Shown here in pieces: positions 7,268 through 13,271 of a DNA stretch of 20,573 nucleotides. The DNA lies in contig CAZSWR010000069.1 in assembly GCA_964610885.1 (NCBI GenBank), forward strand, positions 1 through 20,573, read 5' to 3'. A program made the translations under genes and the position numbers. The notes beneath the pieces were generated by a model. The model saw only the letters and a program-made list of their open reading frames with translations. It was not told where the DNA came from and searched no databases. The DNA comes from CAZSWR01 sp964610885 (GTDB lineage Bacteria > Bacteroidota > Ignavibacteria > Kapaibacteriales > UBA2268). How positions within the stretch are numbered: position 1 is the stretch's first letter; the number at the start of each line of letters is the position of its first letter.

Positions 7268-8170
7268 TCAAACATTGCGGAATTTCAGCGGGCTGGTTCC
7301 GACATTTTTCTTGAAAAAGTTGTTGAAATGCGTAACCTCTGCGAATCCGAGCGAATAGGCAATCTCGGCCACGTTCAGCGCGGTATTCTTCAGCAGCATT
7401 TTGGATTCGAGTAGTAACCGTTCGCTAATCACTTGGGTGGTTGTCTTGTCGGTTACTTCCTTGATTGCTCGGTTCAGGTGGTTCACGTGGACGTTCAGCT
7501 GCTTTGCGTAGTCCGAAGCGGTGCGCAGCGCGATCTGCCTGTGCGTGTCGTCGATAGGGAACTGGCGTTCGACCAATTCGATGAAAAGAGAGGAAATACG
7601 GCTGGAGGCATTGCCATAATTCTTTTCGTAATTTGTCGCCGGCTGCATACGCATGGCGTAGTGAATCAGCTCGAGGACGTAGTTCCTGATCACGTCGTAT
7701 TTGTACATATAGTCGGAATCAATTTCCTCCCACATGCGGCCGAATAGGTGTTTGACGTCTTTGACCTGTTCGTCGGTCAGCTCGAAGACGGGCGATCCGC
7801 CGGGCTGGAAGACTGAGTATTGGTTCGGGCTGCCGAATTGGTCGAAAAACGAAGGCGTGAAGATGCAATAGCTACCCTCGACGATATTTTCCAAACCTTC
7901 CCATTTGTATGGAATTAGCGGATTCGAAAACGCAAGGGCCTGCTTTTTGACCTCGAATGATTTGTCTGCGTAGCCGATCGTAACGTTGCCGACCACGAGC
8001 GACACCTTGTAGAAATCCCGACGGCGGTAAGGCAGCGGCGCGGTTTTGCACTGCTTTTCCGGGTACAGCCGGAACAGTTTGAAATTGCCGATTTTGCTCG
8101 TAATCTCGTCCGGCAGGCAGCAAGCGCACTTGTCTTTGTAGAATTCTTCTATACTTTGTATATTTTCCAT
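7268..8170 (-). CDS. AraC family transcriptional regulator
   Basis: A 300-residue protein with an N-terminal cupin-like sensing region (about residues 25-130) and a C-terminal AraC/XylS DNA-binding domain. The two helix-turn-helix units lie near residues 217-237 (TASDYAKQLNVHVNHLNRAI) and 266-287 (NVAEIAYSLGFAEVTHFNNF), ending in the family's FKKNVGTSPLKFR. The N-terminus carries a small cysteine cluster (C15, C17, C18 in DKCACCLP) plus C41 and C102. In a redox gene neighbourhood this might sense oxidants, metals or electrophiles, but that is inference. It is transcribed toward the aldo/keto reductase operon and ends 94 nt before it, so it is a likely local activator. A textbook promoter sits only 4 nt before the ATG, which suggests a leaderless transcript. 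Confidence 0.92.
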   Translation of the reverse strand: MENIQSIEEFYKDKCACCLPDEITSKIGNFKLFRLYPEKQCKTAPLPYRRRDFYKVSLVVGNVTIGYADKSFEVKKQALAFSNPLIPYKWEGLENIVEGSYCIFTPSFFDQFGSPNQYSVFQPGGSPVFELTDEQVKDVKHLFGRMWEEIDSDYMYKYDVIRNYVLELIHYAMRMQPATNYEKNYGNASSRISSLFIELVERQFPIDDTHRQIALRTASDYAKQLNVHVNHLNRAIKEVTDKTTTQVISERLLLESKMLLKNTALNVAEIAYSLGFAEVTHFNNFFKKNVGTSPLKFRNV

Positions 8171-8174
8171 TTTG

Positions 8175-8205
8175 CAAAACTACGAATTTCAAATAATTTG
8201 ACAAA
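8175..8205 (-). promoter_or_regulatory. Strong Bacteroidota-type promoter of the AraC gene, possibly leaderless
   Basis: On the minus strand TTTG (8202-8205), a 19-nt spacer and TAGTTTTG (8175-8182) match the Bacteroides consensus TTTG-N19/21-TAnnTTTG. Only 4 nt separate the -7 element from the ATG at 8168-8170, which puts the expected start of transcription at or next to the start codon. Confidence 0.6.
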
Positions 8206-8360
8206 CGCAAAAATAGGGATATTATTGGATTTGCGATTGTTATGTTCTGGATTGTGGGCTGCAAGGGCGATTTTGCCGTGCCCTGACATTTTTGTTTTCT
8301 ATAAGGTTTTTTTGTCTGTGTTGTTGAATGCTCAATTCTCGGCAAAGGATTACTTCACAT

Positions 8361-8425
8361 ATCGCGTAGCGATTAAACTTTGGTAGAATTCGAAATCGTA
8401 ATCATCTTTGCTATCCCGTAGGGAT
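8361..8425 (+). repeat. Pair of covarying mini-hairpins ATCGC-GTA-GCGAT / ATCCC-GTA-GGGAT
   Basis: 8361-8373 reads ATCGCGTAGCGAT and 8413-8425 reads ATCCCGTAGGGAT. Both are followed by TAAA, so they are copies of one element spaced 52 nt apart. The stem changed on both sides together (CGC/GCG to CCC/GGG) while the GTA loop and flank stayed. A decayed third copy may start near 8444 (ATCGTTTGTGTGGGTATTAAA). Confidence 0.6.
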
Positions 8426-8566
8426 TAAATTATTGGCTCTATATCGTTTGTGTGGGTATTAAACTCATCAACTCACAGTTTTCAAACCTTAGTCAGAGCA
8501 TTTTATTAAATCAGAAAACGAAACGCAAATACATATTATTTTCATGTATATTTATAAGTTATCCTC

Positions 8567-8798
8567 ACACACCCCTAAATGGGGCTGCCTCAAAAGCCCT
8601 AAAAAACTGTTTTTGGTCGTGTTGAACGTAGTGAAACATCCATTATTAGCAAGGACTTAAGAATGGCGTGGATTCTTCACTTCGTTCAGAATGACCTTTT
8701 TGAGACAGCCCCACTTTAAAAATCATATTATGTTTCACTAGAATAATAATTAGGCATATTCTTATCCCCCTCTAATAAGAGGGGGTTAGGGGGTGTGT
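8567..8798 (+). repeat. Dispersed repeat family A, copy with enlarged hairpin
   Basis: Ends are imperfect inverted repeats: ACACACCCCTAAAT at 8567-8580 and GGTTAGGGGGTGTGT at 8784-8798. The same element occurs inverted at 19871-19988. They share the ends, CTTTAAAAA, a TTAGGC..ATTCTTATCC block and CCTCTAATAAGAGGGGG. Where the other copy has an 18-nt hairpin, this one has 132 nt (8581-8712). No coding capacity; it resembles a MITE or palindromic extragenic element. Confidence 0.65.
8580..8713. mobile_element. MITE-like 134-bp hairpin inside repeat A
   Basis: Arms TGGGGCTGCCTCAAAA (8580-8595) and TTTTGAGACAGCCCCA (8698-8713) pair 15 of 16. An inner pair, GAACGTAGTGAA (8624-8635) and TTCACTTCGTTC (8676-8687), matches 11 of 12, so the whole segment can fold into one long hairpin. 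The ends resemble insertion-sequence termini I recall from Bacteroidota, but the family cannot be assigned here. No transposase inside and no clear target duplication. Confidence 0.55.
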
Positions 8799-8893
8799 CA
8801 AACAATCTTATTGCCCCGAAGAATTCTTAAAAAGCTCAATTTTCGTTTCTTTGTTGTATTGGACGACAGTACTCACACAAACCGATATAAAAC

Positions 8894-8940
8894 AAAAAAA
8901 GAGCGGCAAACCCTGGGGAATCCCCATTGCCTGCCGCTCT
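8894..8940 (-). terminator. Rho-independent terminator of the outer-membrane protein gene
   Basis: Read on the minus strand, a 9-bp stem AGAGCGGCA/TGCCGCTCT (8932-8940 with 8900-8908) is followed by seven Ts (8894-8900). It lies about 100 nt downstream of the stop of the 9043-9690 gene. Confidence 0.6.
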
Positions 8941-8966
8941 CAATCAGAGGGAGGTGTGTGAGTCAG

Positions 8967-8988
8967 GTGGCAACTGCCACTTTTTTTT
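8967..8988 (+). terminator. Plus-strand terminator-like hairpin without an upstream gene
   Basis: GTGGC-AACT-GCCAC followed by eight Ts. No plus-strand coding region precedes it, so it either ends an unannotated RNA or acts as a barrier opposing the minus-strand gene. Confidence 0.5.
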
Positions 8989-9042
8989 AAGTAATGATGA
9001 AAGGAAAGATGAACATACATTCATTTTACCTAAAATTACACT

Positions 9043-9690
9043 TTAGTTGTTTTTGAAATTTCCGAATTTGAACGTCAGGCCGCCAAATGCGCCGCTCAAG
9101 TCTTTGTTTGACGTGTTCGGCAGGTCAAGTCCGGAAACCATTCTGTATCCGCCATTAATTCCAAGTTTGAAGAAAGTCGTAATGTTGAATTCAACTCCGG
9201 CGCCCGGCTCGAAGACGAAGTATGCACTCGATTCGTAATTCCAGCGATCGTCGTCGTGGTTGCGGTCGTGGTTATCGAATCGGCTGTTCGTATAAGCAGC
9301 GCCACCGCCGCCAATCAGGGCATGGATATTGAAGTGCACGAGCGAATTGGCATTATTTACATATTCCAAGAACAAACCGCCATATCCAGTCCGAAGGTAT
9401 GCTTGGGACGAATCAAAAGTCGTGCGGTATCCGGGCACGTTGTGGTTCGAGGTGATCCCGAAGCCTTGCAACCCGATTCCGAAAGTGTTGTTAATAACCC
9501 AAACGCCGCGGCCGCCGACGGCCAAAGCAGAGTTGGAATTTATAGTCGTGCCTCGCACATCAACAGCTCCGTACAGAGAGCTTGTGAATTTGCCCGAACC
9601 GCCAAACAGGGTCTCCATTTCCTCGGCTTTCAAGGCCGGTGCAATACAAAAAGCTGCTATCACAATTAATGCGACTATTTTTCTCATCAT
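9043..9690 (-). CDS. Outer-membrane beta-barrel-like protein
   Basis: A 215-residue protein with a Sec signal peptide (MMRKIVALIVIAAFCIAPALKA, cleavage near residue 22). The mature part alternates Gly/aromatic strands typical of small outer-membrane barrels (for example SLYGAVDVRGTTI, GGRGVWVINNTFGIGLQGFG, PGAGVEFNITTFFKLGINGGYR, GAFGGLTFKFGNF), suggesting about eight strands. A hydrophilic loop at residues 137-150 (RFDNHDRNHDDDRW) is very rich in Asp and His and could bind divalent metal at the cell surface. The C-terminus ends FKNN rather than the classic terminal Phe. A SD (AGGA, about 5 nt before the first ATG) supports the start; the second ATG codon is equally possible. It stands alone with a terminator downstream. 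Function unknown; a structural or surface protein is likely. Confidence 0.75.
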   Translation of the reverse strand: MMRKIVALIVIAAFCIAPALKAEEMETLFGGSGKFTSSLYGAVDVRGTTINSNSALAVGGRGVWVINNTFGIGLQGFGITSNHNVPGYRTTFDSSQAYLRTGYGGLFLEYVNNANSLVHFNIHALIGGGGAAYTNSRFDNHDRNHDDDRWNYESSAYFVFEPGAGVEFNITTFFKLGINGGYRMVSGLDLPNTSNKDLSGAFGGLTFKFGNFKNN

Positions 9691-9728
9691 ATCATCCTAA
9701 TAATTTCGTAAATACCTATTTGTATGCT

Positions 9729-9911
9729 TCAAACTCCTTTGGCGCCCATCGCGGGCAGCGAGTAGGACATTTTGCCGGCCAATATGTCCACAATATTGTT
9801 TACGTCATCTTTTCTTTTTTGTTTCACTAATCGAACATTTTCCTGAATCATACATCCCAGAGCGCCGCCTGCCGGCCGATCCGGCCTTGAATTTTTTATA
9901 CGCTCGCTCAT
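9729..9911 (-). CDS. Possible small protein of 60 residues
   Basis: A short frame starting MSERIKNSRPDRPAG and ending AGKMSYSLPAMGAKGV, rich in Lys, Arg and Asn, with no domain I recognise. It lies upstream of the outer-membrane gene on the same strand, 38 nt from its ATG. The amino-acid mix reads more like a real or decayed protein end than like random sequence, but no clear SD was seen and the 5' side runs into palindromic repeat DNA. It could equally be a remnant of a larger gene. Confidence 0.22.
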   Translation of the reverse strand: MSERIKNSRPDRPAGGALGCMIQENVRLVKQKRKDDVNNIVDILAGKMSYSLPAMGAKGV

Positions 9912-9927
9912 AGGATCGTGTTGAAAT

Positions 9928-10086
9928 GTATTGATCACCCATCCCACGGGTTAACCCGTGGGTTCGATACAAGCTATATCTCCAATATAATCAATGTATT
10001 AGCGCAAACCGTTCTTTGGCCCCTTAGAAAAAGGGGGTTGGGGAATTGTCGATATTTCAATGAGTTACTGCAACTTTGGCAATGGG
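9928..10086 (+). repeat. Composite direct repeat C, copy 1
   Basis: It begins GTATTGATCA, contains the perfect 20-nt palindrome CCCACGGGTTAACCCGTGGG (9943-9962), then TCAATGTATTA, CCCCTTAGAAAAAGGGGG, TTGTCGATAT, TCAATGA and CAATGGG. The same blocks in the same order recur 221 nt later. No coding potential. Confidence 0.7.
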
Positions 10087-10153
10087 GCAAGCCCCACTGT
10101 TTCCAGGAAATACTATTTCAACAGACTGTTAGGAGCCTGCCAGAAATAGTATT
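10084..10153. repeat. Hairpins between the two repeat C copies
   Basis: TGGGGCAAGCCCCA at 10083-10096 is a small palindrome. AATACTATTTC (10109-10119) and GAAATAGTATT (10143-10153) are an 11-bp inverted repeat whose right arm overlaps the start of copy 2. Together they make a structured junction between the copies. Confidence 0.45.
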
Positions 10154-10316
10154 GATCAGCCATCCTACGGGTTAACCCGTAGGTTCAAGCATCCCCCTAT
10201 CTCTATTATTATCAGTGTATTACGCCATTCTTTTCTTTAGCCCCCTTAGAAAAAGGGGGTTGGGGGATTTGTCGATATATCAATGACTTATCGCGACCTA
10301 CGCAATGGGTTGAAAA
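10149..10316 (+). repeat. Composite direct repeat C, copy 2
   Basis: Same block order as copy 1. Its palindrome, CCTACGGGTTAACCCGTAGG (10164-10183), differs from copy 1 at two symmetric positions, so pairing is preserved. It carries CCCCCTTAGAAAAAGGGGG and ends CAATGGGTTGAAAAT. A third, inverted partial copy lies at 14857-14930. Confidence 0.7.
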
Positions 10317-10403
10317 TAATCGCTGCTAATCTTGTACTATTTCGACAGCTTGTAAGCAATTCCCGCCGAAGGCAAAGATTTCTTCCGCGTGCGATACTAT
10401 TCC

Positions 10404-10435
10404 TTTGCCATTGTCGCTGTTGTTACTTATTTTTG
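10404..10435 (+). promoter_or_regulatory. Promoter of the bi-domain oxidoreductase gene
   Basis: TTTG at 10404-10407, a 20-nt spacer and TATTTTTG at 10428-10435 match the Bacteroides TTTG/TAnnTTTG pattern. Transcription would start near 10442, just upstream of the ATGs at 10461 and 10470. This argues against a start further upstream in the same open frame. Confidence 0.55.
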
Positions 10436-10469
10436 TTGGTTTGTTGCATTAAATATATTTATGGCAAGT

Positions 10470-12602
10470 ATGAAGCAAATTGTTCAGCACCAGAAGACAG
10501 GCGATATTTTAGTCGAAGAAATGCCCACTCCGCAGTGCCTCCCGGGCGGAATACTGGTTCGTGTGGCCTGTTCGGCGATCAGCGCGGGCACGGAGAAGAC
10601 CAGCGTTTCCAATGCGAAGTCCACACTTTTGGAGCGTGCGCGTAAGCAGCCCGACCAAGTGCGGTTAGTGCTTGATTTTATCAAGAAAGAAGGTATCGCT
10701 TCCACTTTTCGGCGAGTGCAGAACAAATTGGATTCATTCAAAACGCTCGGCTACAGCCTCAGCGGCACTGTCATCGAATCCCTCACGGACGAATTCTCCG
10801 TGGGCGACCGCGTGGCGTGCGGCGGGGCGGGCTATGCCGTCCATTCGGAAATCATTACCGTACCGCGGAACTTGGCCGCGAAACTCCCCGAAAGTGTAGA
10901 GTTCGCCGATGCTGCGTATTGCACAATCGCTTCGATTGCCATGCAGGGAGTGCGCCAAGCGGACGTGCGTTTGGGCGAATCCGTGGCGGTTATCGGTTTG
11001 GGTCTGATCGGGCAAATCACAATTCAATTGCTCAAAGCCTCGGGCTGCCGCGTGGTCGGTATGGACATCAATTCATCGCTATTCGATATTTCGCGGGCTT
11101 CCGGCGCGGACGAAGTTTTCTTAAGCTCGGCCGACGAAGTAAAGCGAATCCGCGCGGCGAGCGGCGGCTCCGGGTTCGATGCCGTACTGCTGACGGCCGG
11201 CACGTCGAGCAACGAACCCGTAGAAATCGCCCTACAAATCGCTCGGAAACGCGGCAAAGTGGTCGTGGTGGGTGCTGTCGGCATGAATTTGCCTCGCTCT
11301 CCCTTCTACGAAAAAGAAATTGATTTCAAAATATCGTGCAGCTATGGCCCCGGGCGCTACGACCCCAACTACGAAGAGCTTGGGTCGGACTATCCGGCAG
11401 CATTCGTGCGCTGGACAGAGAACCGGAACATGCAGTCGGTCTTGCAATTGCTCTCGGAGCGAAAACTCAATTTTAAATTGCTTACCACGCACCGCTTCGA
11501 TATGGAAAAGGCCGCCGACGCCTACGATATTATCACCGGCAAGGTCCAAGAGAAACACTTGGGCGTGCTGCTCGAGTACCCCGAACGCCCCCAAGCGAAT
11601 GCCCCAAAAGCTCCCGTGGCCTGCGCCAAGTCCGGCAAAGTTGCCATTTCATTCATCGGGGCCGGAGCGTTTGCCCAATCAATGCTTCTGCCGCCGATCA
11701 AGGCCAGCGGCGCCGATTTGGTTACGGTAACGACTTCCACGCCGTCCAATGCAGCATCGATAGCCAAGAGGTACGGTTTCTCGGAGGCCTCTACCGATTC
11801 GTTCGCGGCAATCGCCTCGCCGGATTCCAATCTGGCTTTTTGCGCGACTCGCCACGACAGCCACGCCCAATACGTTATGAAAGCGATCGAATCTGCGAAG
11901 CCCATTTTCGTGGAAAAGCCACTTTGCACCTCTGTTGAGCAGTTGCTGGATATTGAAAAAGCTCTCGCCAAGCGCCCTTCGCCGATTATGGTCGGATTCA
12001 ATAGGCGCTTTTCGCGTTCGTTCGTGGCGATCGACGAGTTTTTCTCGGGCCGTACCGAGCCGATGATGATTAAATACAGAGTCAATGCCGGATTCATTCC
12101 GAAGACTCACTGGCTGTACCAACCCGGGCAGGGCGACGGGCGAATCGTGGGCGAGGCCTGCCATTTCATCGATTGCATGGTGTTCCTGGCGAAATCGATG
12201 CCCGTCAGAGTATTCGCCGAATCAATTTCGTCGAACAATCCCGACACATTCAACAAAGACAATGCAGCCATCACGATTAAATTCGCCGACGGCTCGCTTG
12301 GCGTATTGGAATACGTTGCAAATGGCGATTCTGCGCTGCCGAAGGAATACTGCGAAGTGTCGAGCGGCCAAAGCTCAGCCGTGATGTCCAACTTCCAAAG
12401 CGTCGAACTCTACCGCGCCGGCAAATTGAAAAAAGTCAATTTCGACGGGCGGAAAGGAATCGATGAGGAAGTGGCCGCCGTGATCGAGGCAGTCCGCTCT
12501 GGGCGCCAGATGCCCATCCCATACGAGCAAATCCGCGCGGTAACGCTTTCCACGTTCGCAGCACTGGAATCCATGGCAACCGGCCTGCCGGTGGAGTTAT
12601 AA
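10470..12602 (+). CDS. Bi-domain oxidoreductase: MDR dehydrogenase fused to Gfo/Idh/MocA dehydrogenase
   Basis: A 710-residue fusion. The N-terminal part (about 1-370) is a medium-chain (alcohol-dehydrogenase-type) reductase with SAISAGTEK, GYSLSGTVIE, and the Rossmann loop VIGLGLIGQ (about residues 174-182). The C-terminal part (about 390-710) is a Gfo/Idh/MocA dehydrogenase with a second Rossmann loop, FIGAGAFAQ (about 395-403), the EKPL motif (482-485), and GEACHFIDCMVFL, which contains the usual catalytic His. The classical catalytic zinc ligands are not obvious in the MDR half. Such fusions often occur in polysaccharide or sugar-modification loci, but no glycan genes lie nearby. MKQIV is chosen as start because homologues I remember begin there; ATG 10461 (MASMKQ) is a close alternative. 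The frame is open upstream, but that part contains the promoter. Confidence 0.88.
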   Translation: MKQIVQHQKTGDILVEEMPTPQCLPGGILVRVACSAISAGTEKTSVSNAKSTLLERARKQPDQVRLVLDFIKKEGIASTFRRVQNKLDSFKTLGYSLSGTVIESLTDEFSVGDRVACGGAGYAVHSEIITVPRNLAAKLPESVEFADAAYCTIASIAMQGVRQADVRLGESVAVIGLGLIGQITIQLLKASGCRVVGMDINSSLFDISRASGADEVFLSSADEVKRIRAASGGSGFDAVLLTAGTSSNEPVEIALQIARKRGKVVVVGAVGMNLPRSPFYEKEIDFKISCSYGPGRYDPNYEELGSDYPAAFVRWTENRNMQSVLQLLSERKLNFKLLTTHRFDMEKAADAYDIITGKVQEKHLGVLLEYPERPQANAPKAPVACAKSGKVAISFIGAGAFAQSMLLPPIKASGADLVTVTTSTPSNAASIAKRYGFSEASTDSFAAIASPDSNLAFCATRHDSHAQYVMKAIESAKPIFVEKPLCTSVEQLLDIEKALAKRPSPIMVGFNRRFSRSFVAIDEFFSGRTEPMMIKYRVNAGFIPKTHWLYQPGQGDGRIVGEACHFIDCMVFLAKSMPVRVFAESISSNNPDTFNKDNAAITIKFADGSLGVLEYVANGDSALPKEYCEVSSGQSSAVMSNFQSVELYRAGKLKKVNFDGRKGIDEEVAAVIEAVRSGRQMPIPYEQIRAVTLSTFAALESMATGLPVEL

Positions 12603-12812
12603 CGACTCGAATTCTATGAATATTTCTCCAACTAAAAATGGTTCACACGGATTGATACCGCGTGAGCGGTTGTTCTATTGTAGTGAGTTGTTTCCCCTTT
12701 GCATGTCATACCGAATAGCGGTTGTTGTATAAAACGTTGGAGATTCAACCGGATTAATATAACACTCTCAGCGCTGTATGAAGTAATTTCGACATTCTCA
12801 ATAAGCTCCTGA

Positions 12813-12880
12813 AACCTTCCGAAGGTTAATAGCATTAGACCTTTTGTTCAAGACATATGTTATAGAACCTTCGGAAGGTT
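12813..12880. repeat. Two AACCTTC-N-GAAGGTT palindromes
   Basis: 15-nt palindromes at 12813-12827 (centre C) and 12866-12880 (centre G), each followed by AA. They are reverse complements of one another, so they may be one element in two orientations. Confidence 0.6.
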
Positions 12881-12954
12881 AAAGCGCTTCTTCGATACAG
12901 AATCAAAAGCCGAATGCGTGAAATATTAACACTCGTGGCATCATTCAATATTTC

Positions 12955-13017
12955 GCTCCTTCGGAGCTTTGTGGTTTTGCTTAAATCAATTCTATGAATA
13001 TTTCGCACCGTTGGTGC
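12955..13017 (+). repeat. Covarying hairpin pair GCTCC/GGAGC and GCACC/GGTGC
   Basis: Both hairpins follow AATATTTC and precede TT. The middle base pair of the stem is T-A in the first (12955-12967) and A-T in the second (13005-13017); the loops are TTC and GTT. They are two copies of one element with a compensated stem change. Confidence 0.6.
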
Positions 13018-13207
13018 TTACCGTGGAGCTGGTCAGAAAGATTAAATCGTCCAGCAAGAGATTACTGTACTATGATAATCATATTTCCAGACATCTATTA
13101 ATTATGAATTATAATATCAATAAGCCTTGACAATAAGGGTTTAGCGTGGCATTGTGTTTCGGAAAATAATATTAAAAACAATTAATTTCAGGAGTTTCAA
13201 ATACTGC

Positions 13208-13215
13208 TAATTTTG
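13208..13215 (+). promoter_or_regulatory. -7 promoter element before the MFS gene
   Basis: TAATTTTG matches TAnnTTTG, 56 nt before the ATG at 13272; the -33 element is weak. A perfect 12-bp palindrome, AAAACCGGTTTT (13254-13265), lies in the presumed leader, 6 nt before the ATG, and could be an operator. Confidence 0.4.
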
Positions 13216-13271
13216 CTTCGTTGATTTGTTCTTTTTCGGAAGCGAACACTTTGAAAACCGGTTTTTTAAAT

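Larger units (their letters stand above)
8871..8988 (+). ncRNA. Candidate structured small RNA ending in a terminator
   Basis: On the plus strand ACTCACACA (8871-8879) pairs with TGTGTGAGT (8955-8963). They enclose a strong hairpin, AGAGCGGCA (8900-8908) with TGCCGCTCT (8932-8940), which itself has a GGGGAATCCCC tip. A hairpin GTGGC-AACT-GCCAC then leads into eight Ts (8967-8988), a terminator shape for plus-strand transcription although no plus-strand gene lies upstream. It might be a small RNA; the alternative is overlap of two terminators. It matches no RNA family I recognise. Confidence 0.3.
12603..13207. other. Long intergenic region packed with mini-hairpins
   Basis: No gene seen between the two plus-strand genes. 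It holds hairpins at 12657-12670 (ACCGC-GTGA-GCGGT followed by TGTTCTATTGTAG), a decayed relative at 12709-12731, AACCTTC-C-GAAGGTT at 12813-12827, AACCTTC-G-GAAGGTT at 12866-12880, GCTCC-TTC-GGAGC at 12955-12967 and GCACC-GTT-GGTGC at 13005-13017. The last 190 nt are AT-rich without clear structure. Confidence 0.55.

Noticed and set aside
8580..8713. Fragment of a transposase gene between inverted ends
   Set aside because: Only about 100 nt lie between the arms and they fold into an inner hairpin; no coding frame resembles a transposase.
8871..8988. 6S or SRP RNA
   Set aside because: The region is structured, but the SRP core and a 6S-like long duplex with central bubble were not found.
10389..10469. 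GTG start extending the bi-domain oxidoreductase by 27 residues
   Set aside because: A good promoter (10404-10435) lies inside it and homologues begin near MKQIV; the extra hydrophobic residues are probably translated promoter DNA.
13221..13271. TTG start extending the MFS transporter
   Set aside because: It sits at the predicted transcription start, adds atypical polar residues, and ATG 13272 begins right before the conserved WQRNL segment.
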